26,663 nucleotides of DNA, from IMG/VR virus record IMGVR_UViG_3300028045_000081, positions 1 to 26,663 of that record; one strand, given 5' to 3'. The position numbers were made by a program, and so were the translations under genes. The notes beneath the pieces are model-generated. The model had not been told where the DNA came from and did no database searches. It saw nothing but the letters and a program-made list of their open reading frames with translations. Numbering within the stretch: the first letter of the stretch is position 1; each line of letters starts with the position of its first letter. Below, in pieces: positions 14,852 to 21,829 of this stretch. Source of the DNA: a virus.

Positions 14852-15637
14852 ATGAAAATTAATGACAAATTACTTAGCATCTTTGAAGAAGATTGGAATT
14901 TAATTACACTTCCGTTTTCAGATAAGGAAATCGAATGTAAAGCTTATACACATAAAGCAGTGAAAAATATTATTCAATCTGCTGTTAAAATGAAAGATAG
15001 AAAGAAAGGACACGTAAAACAATCATTGAATACACTTAGAAATCTTGTACAGAGTTGTATTAAACCAGATGAGACAGGTGAGCCGATCGACGTTAGAAAT
15101 CTTTTAATTGGTGACTTTACTTATGTAATGTTATATCTCAAGACTATTTCAAGTCCTGATAAAAGTAAATATAAAGCTGAATGTGCAAATGATCAGTGTA
15201 AATTTATTTACACAATTGATTTTGATATAGAAACTCTAGAATTCTTGAACAAAGAAAATCTCAAGAACGAACGAAAGATAGATCTCAAACAGAATAGCAA
15301 TGTATTTTCAATTGAGATGGGAGAATATACTTTTAATACTATGTTAGATAATGCTGATTTATTTGGAGCAGAGATCGAAACAGGCGATGAGATAACCAAA
15401 TTCTACTGTTCTTTTATCAATAGTATTATTGTTGGTGATACTGTATTCGAATCAAACGATCTTAATGTAGCAACCAAAATGGCTTTCCTGGATAAGCTAT
15501 CAGATAATGATTTACTTCCACTTGTAAAATATATAGAAGAACAACCAAAATTATTCTGGAAGACTACATTCGAATGTCCTATATGTGGTGAAAAGAATGA
15601 ATTAGTATTGGAGAATACCCTCGATTTTTTCTCCTAA
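14852..15637 (+). CDS. gp26-like baseplate hub / tail assembly chaperone protein
   Basis: 261 residues. The overall pattern, with LPFSDKEIECKAYTHKAVKN near the start, a mid CANDQCKFIYTIDFDIETLE and the C-terminal ECPICGEKNELVLENTLDFF, fits the T4 gp26-type baseplate family, whose members carry similar cysteine pairs followed by beta strands. GTAGGAGG lies upstream of the ATG. It precedes the tape measure gene by about 1.1 kb with small genes between. The last codons, GAT TTT TTC TCC TAA, contain a -1 slippery heptamer, and the 57-codon ORF after it is in the -1 frame, so a minority fusion product of about 320 residues is predicted. That arrangement is the hallmark of G/GT-type tail chaperones. 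Confidence 0.7.
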   Translation: MKINDKLLSIFEEDWNLITLPFSDKEIECKAYTHKAVKNIIQSAVKMKDRKKGHVKQSLNTLRNLVQSCIKPDETGEPIDVRNLLIGDFTYVMLYLKTISSPDKSKYKAECANDQCKFIYTIDFDIETLEFLNKENLKNERKIDLKQNSNVFSIEMGEYTFNTMLDNADLFGAEIETGDEITKFYCSFINSIIVGDTVFESNDLNVATKMAFLDKLSDNDLLPLVKYIEEQPKLFWKTTFECPICGEKNELVLENTLDFFS

Positions 15638-15659
15638 TGGCCAGCACCTATGGGGCCAT
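15625..15659 (+). promoter_or_regulatory. Candidate -1 programmed ribosomal frameshift signal
   Basis: Slippery heptamer T TTT TTC at 15625-15631 is in the correct phase (X XXY YYZ) of the gp26-like frame. After 5 nt comes a perfect stem ATGGCC (15637-15642) with GGCCAT (15654-15659) and an 11-nt loop. The 0-frame stop is at 15635-15637. A -1 slip continues as CTC CTA ATG into the 57-codon ORF. Slippery site, 5-nt spacer and stem-loop match the standard layout; stem stability was not calculated. Confidence 0.7.
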
Positions 15660-15810
15660 CTCCGATTACTATGAGTGTTTACATGTATTCACTTATCACA
15701 TGGGTTGGACAGTAAGTGAAGTAGAGAAACTTCTTCCATACGAAGTTGAAATCTTTTTACTGAACTTTGCTAAACAGAAAAAAGAAGAAGATGACAAAAA
15801 TAATAAATAA
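15637..15810 (+). CDS. Small tail-chaperone C-terminal ORF (-1 frame extension)
   Basis: 57 codons (MASTYGAISDYYECLH... ending KEEDDKNNK). Its core VFTYHMGWTVSEVEKLLPYE has the helical 'gWt..ev..lpy.e' look of the T part of GT tail chaperones. It lies in the -1 frame of the gp26-like gene; its ATG overlaps that gene's TAA (TAATG) and has no clear ribosome-binding site of its own, so frameshifting, re-initiation, or both could make it. It could also correspond to T4 gp51; I cannot decide. The fused product would recruit the tape measure protein during tube assembly, if the analogy holds. Confidence 0.65.
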   Translation: MASTYGAISDYYECLHVFTYHMGWTVSEVEKLLPYEVEIFLLNFAKQKKEEDDKNNK

Positions 15811-15842
15811 TGCTTGACATTTACTTTAAAATGTTGTAATAT
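15802..15842 (+). promoter_or_regulatory. Late-variant AATAAATAA and sigma70-type promoter
   Basis: AATAAATAA (15802-15810) is followed at once by TTGACA (15814-15819), 17 bp and TAATAT (15837-15842; TGTAAT at a 15-bp spacing is an alternative). Both read toward the gene at 15877, so it may be expressed from either promoter class. Confidence 0.45.
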
Positions 15843-15876
15843 TAAATTAGATACAATAATTAAGAGGAATTTGAGA

Positions 15877-16359
15877 ATGAAACTTATTAAGAAAGAAGGA
15901 AAATGGAAGTTAAGTGAAAATATCGAAACAGACAGAAAAGAATTACTTAATCGAATAGAGAAAATAAACTCCACTATTCATACTCTTGATAAAAGAGAGA
16001 AAGAATCGGCAAAGAGAAAAATAATATCTTTGCAGAAAGATATGGAAAAATTAGATAAAAAAATAAATGCTGAGAAATATAGTCACAAGGATATTAAAAA
16101 AATATTTAAAAAAATTGGATTAGAGTCATCAAAATCAAAATCTTCTGGATCAATTAGAGGATTTTCTAAGCAGACCAGAGGTTACGAAATTGATAAAGTT
16201 GTTGGTGACTATGTAAAACTTTATAATATTACTGTTGAAGAATTTGAAACCATATTAAACGAATTTAAAAAATCAAACATCAATATATCATCATCCAAAG
16301 GACCTTTCAAGAGTGTCAATGGATTTTCATATGAGATAGTAATTAAAAATAATAAATAA
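15877..16359 (+). CDS. Hypothetical Lys-rich coiled-coil protein
   Basis: 160 residues from the ATG at 15877, supported by AGAGGAA upstream; the longer frame from 15814 would begin in the -35 box. Residues about 20-65 are a heptad-like charged helix (NRIEKINSTIHTLDKREKES and onward), followed by a Ser/Lys linker and a C-terminal alpha/beta part (VVGDYVKLYNITVEEFETIL ... GFSYEIVI). The first residues, MKLIKKEGKWKLSE, resemble those of the next gene, MIKILKKDDKYYISE, suggesting a shared N-terminal module. No known family recognised. It lies inside the tail-length module. Confidence 0.6.
   Translation: MKLIKKEGKWKLSENIETDRKELLNRIEKINSTIHTLDKREKESAKRKIISLQKDMEKLDKKINAEKYSHKDIKKIFKKIGLESSKSKSSGSIRGFSKQTRGYEIDKVVGDYVKLYNITVEEFETILNEFKKSNINISSSKGPFKSVNGFSYEIVIKNNK
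16351..16359 (+). promoter_or_regulatory. Late promoter variant (AATAAATAA)
   Basis: One mismatch to TATAAATAA; overlaps the stop of the preceding gene and lies 29 nt before the next ATG, the same spacing as the exact copies. Confidence 0.42.
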
Positions 16360-16388
16360 TTATATATTAAAAACATAAAGAGATAGTT

Positions 16389-16691
16389 ATGATTAAAATA
16401 CTAAAGAAAGATGATAAATACTACATTTCAGAAGAAGACATAAACGAAGCAGTAAAAAAGATTACTGTTGTTAGAGACGGAAAGAAAAAGAAAGTTAAGA
16501 AGTCAACTAAGAAAGGATATAAGATAGTTGATGGAAAAGAAGTTAAACAAAGTTCAACAGAGAAAAGAAAGTTATCTAAATCAGCTAAGAAAGCAGCTAA
16601 GAAAAGAAAGGGCAAACAAAGTGTTGCTAAAAGAAAAAGAGCAAAGTCTATTGCTCGAAGAGGATCTCTCAAGACTATTTCAAAAAAATAA
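16389..16691 (+). CDS. Highly basic Lys/Arg-rich protein
   Basis: 100 residues. A short N-terminal module (MIKILKKDDKYYISEED) shared with the upstream gene is followed by a tail dominated by Lys, Arg, Ser and Ala, including KKSTKKGYK, RKLSKSAKKAAKKRKG and KRKRAKSIARRGS. Such composition resembles histone H1-like tails or nucleic-acid-condensing proteins. Lying directly before the tape measure gene, it may be a virion internal protein, a DNA-binding protein, or may interact with the acidic coiled coil of the tape measure. Nothing catalytic is visible. The frame is convincing because it has its own late-type motif upstream and spaced Lys-rich repeats rather than a random poly-A translation. Confidence 0.62.
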   Translation: MIKILKKDDKYYISEEDINEAVKKITVVRDGKKKKVKKSTKKGYKIVDGKEVKQSSTEKRKLSKSAKKAAKKRKGKQSVAKRKRAKSIARRGSLKTISKK

Positions 16692-16707
16692 CGAACTTAT
16701 AAAGTTA

Positions 16708-16716
16708 AATAAATAA
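16708..16716 (+). promoter_or_regulatory. Late promoter variant (AATAAATAA)
   Basis: One mismatch to TATAAATAA, 29 nt before the tape measure ATG. Confidence 0.42.
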
Positions 16717-16745
16717 TAGTAATATAAACTATTATAGAAATAACT

Positions 16746-18917
16746 ATGGCAAACTCAGAAAAAAAGATGATAGAGGACTTTACCAAGTTCTTATCAAATT
16801 TATCAAAACAGTCTACTAGTCAAACAAGTACACAAAAAGAAATACTAGCTTTAACAAATAAACAGTTAAATGCCTTGAAGAGTCTACTTGATAAGCCTGC
16901 TGGAGATACTTTTGGTATAGGTGATATGAGTTCAAGTGTATTCAAGTCCAAGAAAGATGAGATAGAATATGAAAAGAAAATGATTGCTCTTGAAGAAGAA
17001 CGAGCAGAACTATCAGAAGATTCCTTAGAGAAGGAATTAGACATGTTAGAAGATAAAATAAAAGGTGTTGATAAATTACAGAAAGAAGAAGATAAATTAC
17101 AAGAGAAAAAAGCAAGGAACGCAAGACTAGTCAAAGAAACTAAAAATTTTGTGTCTGATACTATGGGACTTGTTGCTGATGTAGTTGGCGTATCAAATCC
17201 ATTAACCGTATTTGGAAATATTTTCTCAGGACTCAAAAGTCAATTCGGTGGCATACTTGGAGCTGTTGGCGGCATAGGATCAGGTCTAGGTCTAAAGAAA
17301 AAAGAAGCAGATGAATTAGTTAAAGAACAGTCACTTGGTCTTCAGACAGAAACAAACGAACTACTCAATCAATTAGTCGATAATACAACTGAGAAAAAAG
17401 ATATGCTTAAAGGCGGATCTATGTTAGACTTTTTAAAGAAGTTTATTCCTAGTGGACTTGCTGGTATGTTTTCTCCTAAGGGAACTTTCGGTAAGATGGG
17501 TGGTACTCTATTAAAGGGTGCTGGTGCTGCTATGATTCTTGGTGGTGTATGGATGGTTGTTGATGATTTCATTGAGGGATTCAATAAAGGCGGTATATCT
17601 GGCGGTCTATCAAAAGCACTACTTGGAGAAACTACTGGTAAGATGGAAGACTCATTCAAGAATGCTGGGAAGTTTGCTCTTATAGGAGCCGGTATCGGTG
17701 CTTTCTTTGGTCCTATTGGTGTACTTGCTGGCGGTCTTATCGGCGGAGCTATTGGTCTACTTGCTAACTACATAGGTAGTCTTATAAAATCAACTGATAA
17801 ATCAACTGGTGAAAAGATTGGTGATGCATTGTTCGGTGGATCTTCCGGTATTAAATCAGCATTATTTCATGGAGCTAAGTTTGCTGGTATAGGTGTCGGA
17901 ATCGGGTTTGTTGCTGGTGGTCCTATTGGTGCTATTGTCGGTGGTCTTATCGGATTCGTTGTAGGGTTTGTTATTAACTTCGTTAAACAGATTCTTCCAG
18001 ATGATTTAAAAACAAGTATGAGTGCTTTCTTTATAAAGACTGGTAGATGGATTAAAAATGCTGGTATTAGAATGTGGGAAGGATTCAAGAACGTATTATC
18101 ATTTATGTGGGAAGGATTCAAAAATAATTTATCTAGTATATGGAGCGGAATAGAATCTATAGGGCACATTTTTAAAAGATTAGGCAATAAAATATGGGAA
18201 GGAGTGTTGTGGATTTCAGATAAATTAGGAATATCTGGTTACCTAGAAAGAATTAAAAACGGATTCATAATGATGAAGGACAAGACTCTAAGTTTCGTTG
18301 AATCTATCTTTACTGAGATATCTAATTTATGGGACTCATTTAAAAATGTTATGGATGGCTACTGGAATAGAATTAAAGGATTCTTTGACTTTGGTGGAGA
18401 TGACAAAAAACCAACAGAGAAAAGAAAAGCATTTAAGAAGATGTCTTTTGGTGGTATAGGTTCTGGATCAATATCAGCTAATAAAATACCTGAAGCAAAT
18501 TCAGTTACAGAATTAAAAGAAGAAAAGAATTCAACTAAGATAATTGAAAAGCAAGACGTAATGAAAGATGTACTAGGAAATGCTAAAACACATATAAAAA
18601 ATATAGAAGAATTTCTTATTAATGATATGATTGATAATATTAGAAAGATGTTCAGTGAAAATATTAATCATTTAATAACACAAATGAAAATAATGCAATT
18701 TGAAGACAGACAATGGAGGACATTTTTAGATACTGGAACATTGAGTACTTTTGGTAGTTCATATAAATCATTTGCACGAGAAGTAGGTGACATGGGAGCT
18801 AATAGAAGAGAAAGAGAAGAAATAGGAAGCGCTATTAATTCAGTAAATAATGTAAACAATTCTGTATTTCAAAATGTTCAAACAACAGAAACATATAATT
18901 CACTAAGGAAGGGATAA
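16746..18917 (+). CDS. Tail tape measure protein
   Basis: 723 residues, longer than T4 gp29 (590). Residues 1-125 are charged helix with heptad character (KKDEIEYEKKMIALEEERAE and on). Two large Gly/Ala/Ile-rich hydrophobic blocks follow, about 255-345 and 365-420 (FALIGAGIGAFFGPIGVLAG; FAGIGVGIGFVAGGPIGAIV), typical of the membrane-active part of tape measures. Next come Trp-containing helical repeats (IRMWEGFKNVLSFMWEGFKN) and a helical C-terminus. Length, composition and position after the chaperone-like genes all fit. The protein would set tail length and be ejected to help DNA cross the host membrane. It is the longest gene here and ends convergent with MORN gene G. Confidence 0.87.
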   Translation: MANSEKKMIEDFTKFLSNLSKQSTSQTSTQKEILALTNKQLNALKSLLDKPAGDTFGIGDMSSSVFKSKKDEIEYEKKMIALEEERAELSEDSLEKELDMLEDKIKGVDKLQKEEDKLQEKKARNARLVKETKNFVSDTMGLVADVVGVSNPLTVFGNIFSGLKSQFGGILGAVGGIGSGLGLKKKEADELVKEQSLGLQTETNELLNQLVDNTTEKKDMLKGGSMLDFLKKFIPSGLAGMFSPKGTFGKMGGTLLKGAGAAMILGGVWMVVDDFIEGFNKGGISGGLSKALLGETTGKMEDSFKNAGKFALIGAGIGAFFGPIGVLAGGLIGGAIGLLANYIGSLIKSTDKSTGEKIGDALFGGSSGIKSALFHGAKFAGIGVGIGFVAGGPIGAIVGGLIGFVVGFVINFVKQILPDDLKTSMSAFFIKTGRWIKNAGIRMWEGFKNVLSFMWEGFKNNLSSIWSGIESIGHIFKRLGNKIWEGVLWISDKLGISGYLERIKNGFIMMKDKTLSFVESIFTEISNLWDSFKNVMDGYWNRIKGFFDFGGDDKKPTEKRKAFKKMSFGGIGSGSISANKIPEANSVTELKEEKNSTKIIEKQDVMKDVLGNAKTHIKNIEEFLINDMIDNIRKMFSENINHLITQMKIMQFEDRQWRTFLDTGTLSTFGSSYKSFAREVGDMGANRREREEIGSAINSVNNVNNSVFQNVQTTETYNSLRKG

Positions 18918-18927
18918 TACTCTTCCT

Positions 18928-19206
18928 CTAATCCTTTAATAAAAAATTTAATTCGTCGCTTACACCATTAACGTATCTGGATTTCTCCCATAACTCTCCA
19001 TTATTCGAGTAAGTTGTAAACTTTCCGTGTCTAACTTCACCCTTATAATAACCCTTTTTGAAAAGAATTCCGTTTTCCCACCACTCCAAATATAATTCTA
19101 TTCCATCTGATAAGGGAATGAATAACCTACTTCTGTTTTCATATTCTTCCTCAGTCAACCACATACTTTTTCCTTTGGTCTTATTCAGTATATCAAAACA
19201 ATTCAT
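18928..19206 (-). CDS. MNCF/MORN-repeat family protein G
   Basis: 92 residues from the ATG at 19206, with GAGG upstream, giving MNCFDILNKTKGKSMWLTEE; the longer frame from 19224 adds MIIEVN and would exclude the ribosome-binding site. It has a single-residue-class variation of the head (SDGIELYLEWW) and two repeats (EWWENGILFKKGYYKGEVRH and TYSNNGELWEKSRYVNGV). It is monocistronic behind the TTGACT/TATACT promoter at 19234-19262 and ends 11 bp from the tape measure stop, tail to tail. Confidence 0.82.
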   Translation of the reverse strand: MNCFDILNKTKGKSMWLTEEEYENRSRLFIPLSDGIELYLEWWENGILFKKGYYKGEVRHGKFTTYSNNGELWEKSRYVNGVSDELNFLLKD

Positions 19207-19233
19207 ATTAACCTCAATAATCAATCTAATACA

Positions 19234-19262
19234 AGTATACTACACAACTATAATAAAGTCAA
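19234..19262 (-). promoter_or_regulatory. Sigma70-type promoter, TTGACT-17-TATACT
   Basis: Leftward TTGACT (19257-19262), 17-bp spacer, TATACT (19234-19239), for MORN gene G. It is back to back with the late motif at 19270. Confidence 0.75.
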
Positions 19263-19269
19263 TGAGTAT

Positions 19270-19278
19270 TATAAATAA
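19270..19278 (+). promoter_or_regulatory. T4-type late promoter (TATAAATAA)
   Basis: Exact TATAAATAA 32 nt before the gp15-like ATG; 7 bp from the -35 box of the divergent promoter. Confidence 0.62.
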
Positions 19279-19310
19279 TATCAGATAAAATTATAAAATA
19301 GGAAACTAAC

Positions 19311-20834
19311 ATGGAACAGTACTTTTTTGACAGTCAACGCAAGACTATAGTAGCATTCTCTAAGCTTTTTACCGATGTAATTGTGAGGAGAGAGAATTCA
19401 ACTAATATAGATGTTCCAATAATATATGCAAATAAACAAAAATTCTATCAAAGAATAAATGATAATAGATCTTCCCAAGGAATAACTCTACCAGCTATTT
19501 CATTATTTAACACTGATATTGAATATAATCTGGAAAGACAAAAAAGTAATCTGGCCAAGTCTATACTTAAGATTTCCAAGAATGACTCTGATATACTTTA
19601 TCATATTCCAAATCCAAGTCCCGTCACAATGCTATTCGAAGTATTAATCAAATCTAAATACTATTTTGATCATAGATACATTACTGAGACTATTATTCCT
19701 AGATTTCAACCAACACAACATCTACTACTTAATCTTATTCCTGAAATGAGTGTACAATGTTCTGTTCCAGTCACTCTTACAAGCATACAAAATGATTTCC
19801 AAACAGAGTTGGATGAGGATCCGAATTCAGTAAGATCATTTGAAACTACTCTCACGTTCGAAGTCGAATCTTTTATATTTCCTCCTCTTACTGAAAAATC
19901 TATTATAAAAACTATTAAGTCTTATGGTAACGATGTTTTATTGACTGTTGAGAACGAGTATTCCCACGATGAGCTGATAAACAGTAAATTACATACTATA
20001 ACAGACAATGCGACTAATCTAGCAGCAGAGATCAATATAGCCGCTACAACAGCAGATAGATACAATCATTTCGTCATACAAGACTTTACAACTGAAATAG
20101 GAACTTATGGAGACAAATTCAAAATAACAAATGAAGAAAATGAAGAATTCGAGTATCTATTTGAATATGATAACGGAGAATTATATTCAGCCGATCAATT
20201 TGTTCCTGATACACTTACATTAAATAAGACTAATAATATTTTTATTCATATCCCTTTCATTAAAGAAAATAAATCAATGAAACTATTTGTTAAGACTTAT
20301 CATGGAGATTCTTATATAAAAGCTGAAGAAATTGTTCCTATATACAATTCTTTTAATACTAGAACACTCAGAGACCTTTATATACAGGAAAAAAAGTCAG
20401 ACTCTATAGTTTACATTGATAATTCTGTTTTATTCGTTAGAGACAGTTCTGGTTCGTCTATTGATGATATACTACGTGTTTCCTCAGTGAATGCTTTAAG
20501 TGGATCAAAAACTATTAGTATAGGACTATCAACTTTCACTTGGGAAGCTGAAAAATTCATATGTGGAGTGTCTGATGAAAATGAATCAGAACTCTATATA
20601 AAAACAACTACAACACAAGACGAATATGAAGTGTTTGTTGCTGCTACTTCAAAAGGAACATTAACAAAAGCTAGTATAAGTTTAATTAGATTTGATTATG
20701 ATGGAACTGATTGGGACGTATATGTTAATGATCAGACATTAAGTTTTACTGATAGTGATTTCATATCACCTTTTATCTGTTGGAATGGTACTAGTATTGC
20801 TCAGTTTGATTATATTAAAGGTTATACTGTCTAA
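19311..20834 (+). CDS. Tail sheath stabiliser/terminator (T4 gp15-like) with long C-terminal extension
   Basis: 507 residues. The first 190 match the gp15 pattern: YFFDSQRKTIVAFSKLFTDV, then VPIIYANKQKFYQRI, then GITLPAISLFNTDIEYNLER, then PNPSPVTMLFEVLIKSKYYF and ETIIPRFQPTQHLLLNLIPE. In T4, gp15 (272 aa) forms a hexamer that caps the tail and binds the neck. Here about 230-300 extra residues follow: a mixed beta region from about 300 and a final Thr/Ser-rich beta segment (FEVFVAATSKGT-like, ending IAQFDYIKGYTV), reminiscent of small carbohydrate-binding or decoration domains. The N-terminal call is good; the extension is unassigned. Its stop overlaps the stop of MORN gene H. Confidence 0.75.
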   Translation: MEQYFFDSQRKTIVAFSKLFTDVIVRRENSTNIDVPIIYANKQKFYQRINDNRSSQGITLPAISLFNTDIEYNLERQKSNLAKSILKISKNDSDILYHIPNPSPVTMLFEVLIKSKYYFDHRYITETIIPRFQPTQHLLLNLIPEMSVQCSVPVTLTSIQNDFQTELDEDPNSVRSFETTLTFEVESFIFPPLTEKSIIKTIKSYGNDVLLTVENEYSHDELINSKLHTITDNATNLAAEINIAATTADRYNHFVIQDFTTEIGTYGDKFKITNEENEEFEYLFEYDNGELYSADQFVPDTLTLNKTNNIFIHIPFIKENKSMKLFVKTYHGDSYIKAEEIVPIYNSFNTRTLRDLYIQEKKSDSIVYIDNSVLFVRDSSGSSIDDILRVSSVNALSGSKTISIGLSTFTWEAEKFICGVSDENESELYIKTTTTQDEYEVFVAATSKGTLTKASISLIRFDYDGTDWDVYVNDQTLSFTDSDFISPFICWNGTSIAQFDYIKGYTV

Positions 20835-21304
20835 GCATCTATTATAGGAAGACTTTTCCTATATTCTTCCTCGGTAATTTTTTCACCATCCTTCCAATAA
20901 GATTTTTCATGTAGTTGACCGTTAGAATAATACATCAGACGTTCTCCGTGCATATTCCCATTCTTCCAATAAGATTTTTCACTGAGTTGGCCGTTAGAAT
21001 AATACCACAGAGATTCTCCATGTCTTTTGCCATTCTTCCAATAAGACTTTTCCCGAAGTTGACCATTAGAAAAATACCTCAGACGTTCTCCGTGCATATT
21101 CCCATTCTTCCAATAAGATTTTTCACTGAGTTGGCCGTTAGAATAATACATCAGACGTTCTCCGTGCATATTCCCATTCTTCCAATAAGATTTTTCGTGT
21201 AGTTGACCATTATCGTGATATTCTAGATGTAGACCTACGTATAGTATTCCCGATACCCATAAATCATCGTCTATAGTCTTATTCAGTAAATCAAAACAAT
21301 TCAT
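20831..21304 (-). CDS. MNCF/MORN-repeat family protein H (five repeats)
   Basis: 157 residues, the longest copy. The head MNCFDLLNKTIDDDLWVSG is followed by five near-identical 24-residue repeats of the type YYSNGQLSEKSYWKNGNMHG and the tail KITEEEYRKSLPIIDA. Repeats 2 and 5 differ by only a few residues, so the array was probably duplicated recently. AGGAG precedes the ATG and the TTGACT/TATAAT promoter lies at 21334-21362. Its stop overlaps the stop of the gp15-like gene tail to tail. Family assignment is certain; binding partner unknown. Confidence 0.87.
   Translation of the reverse strand: MNCFDLLNKTIDDDLWVSGILYVGLHLEYHDNGQLHEKSYWKNGNMHGERLMYYSNGQLSEKSYWKNGNMHGERLRYFSNGQLREKSYWKNGKRHGESLWYYSNGQLSEKSYWKNGNMHGERLMYYSNGQLHEKSYWKDGEKITEEEYRKSLPIIDA
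20843..20863 (+). terminator. Possible bidirectional terminator hairpin
   Basis: TATAGGAA (20843-20850) pairs perfectly with TTCCTATA (20856-20863) across a 5-nt loop, just after the gp15-like stop and within the 3' end of MORN gene H. The tail TTCTTCC is only partly T-rich, so termination strength is doubtful. Confidence 0.35.
20891..21250 (-). repeat. Five tandem 72-bp repeats inside MORN gene H
   Basis: The string cttccaataa (plus strand) recurs at 20891, 20963, 21035, 21107 and 21179, exactly 72 bp apart; each unit codes one 24-residue MORN-like repeat. The same unit, at the same 72-bp period, occurs in gene J (for example 23016 and 23088). Such direct repeats allow gain or loss of units by recombination. 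Confidence 0.9.
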
Positions 21305-21333
21305 CTGATACTCCTAAAATTTATTCTAATACT

Positions 21334-21362
21334 ATTATACTATATAAATTCCTCTAAGTCAA
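21334..21362 (-). promoter_or_regulatory. Sigma70-type promoter, TTGACT-17-TATAAT
   Basis: Leftward TTGACT (21357-21362), 17-bp spacer, TATAAT (21334-21339), for MORN gene H; back to back with the late motif at 21368. Confidence 0.78.
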
Positions 21363-21367
21363 GAGTT

Positions 21368-21376
21368 TATAAATAA
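21368..21376 (+). promoter_or_regulatory. T4-type late promoter (TATAAATAA)
   Basis: Exact TATAAATAA 33 nt before the gp16-like ATG and 5 bp from the -35 box of the divergent promoter. Confidence 0.62.
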
Positions 21377-21409
21377 TATTAAAGATTGATTTCTTATTGG
21401 AGATTTATA

Positions 21410-21829
21410 ATGGAAAACGAATTTAAACAAGTCGATGAAAAACTTGGATTCGAAGAAGAGAAAGAAGAAATAGTGGAGACTACTAAAAAGGAAGAAATAC
21501 AAGTAGAAGTCTCTGAGTTTCATGATACAGAAATAAAAAATGATTATCAAAAAATAAGAAAAGATATCATAAATAGTATTAACACAATTAATAGTGCTGT
21601 AGAGATCATTGAAGAGTCAATGAAAGTAGCCGACGAGAGATTTCTTGCTAGACAGGCAGAAGTAATCGGCACACTAATGAAAGTTGGTGTTGATATAAGA
21701 AAAGAACTAATGAATTTACATAAATCAAGACAAGAATTACTATATCAAGAAGAAGACGAAGATAAGCCTGAAGGTAAAGTAATAACATTAAAAGACGTAA
21801 AGAGTAAAATCAAGGGAGAAATGTTTTAA
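21410..21829 (+). CDS. Terminase small subunit (T4 gp16-like)
   Basis: 139 residues from the ATG at 21410, with TTGGAG upstream; the frame from 21386 is longer but lacks a site. An acidic N-terminal 40 residues lead into NDYQKIRKDIINSINTINSA, then VADERFLARQAEVIGTLMK and KELMNLHKSRQELL. This mirrors the T4 gp16 core, in which a 'DYg.vR' start, a long helical hairpin, 'r..EV..tLM' and 'eil.LHK' occur in the same order. Small terminase forms a ring that recognises DNA and stimulates the large subunit. T4 also has 16 directly after 15, supporting the call, but the large terminase (17) does not follow here. Confidence 0.68.
   Translation: MENEFKQVDEKLGFEEEKEEIVETTKKEEIQVEVSEFHDTEIKNDYQKIRKDIINSINTINSAVEIIEESMKVADERFLARQAEVIGTLMKVGVDIRKELMNLHKSRQELLYQEEDEDKPEGKVITLKDVKSKIKGEMF

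Noticed and set aside
18906-18927. AGGAAG/CTTCCT hairpin at the tape measure stop as a terminator
   Set aside because: Six-bp stem with a 10-nt loop and no T-run; too weak to call.
20915-21202. Long open frame on the plus strand across MORN gene H
   Set aside because: It is the mirror of the 72-bp repeats of gene H; no ribosome-binding site, and the minus frame has the MNCF start, the repeat logic and a consensus promoter.
20891-21250. Regular 72-bp repeats as a possible CRISPR array
   Set aside because: The units are contiguous coding repeats without unique spacers, and each translates to a 24-residue MORN-like unit.
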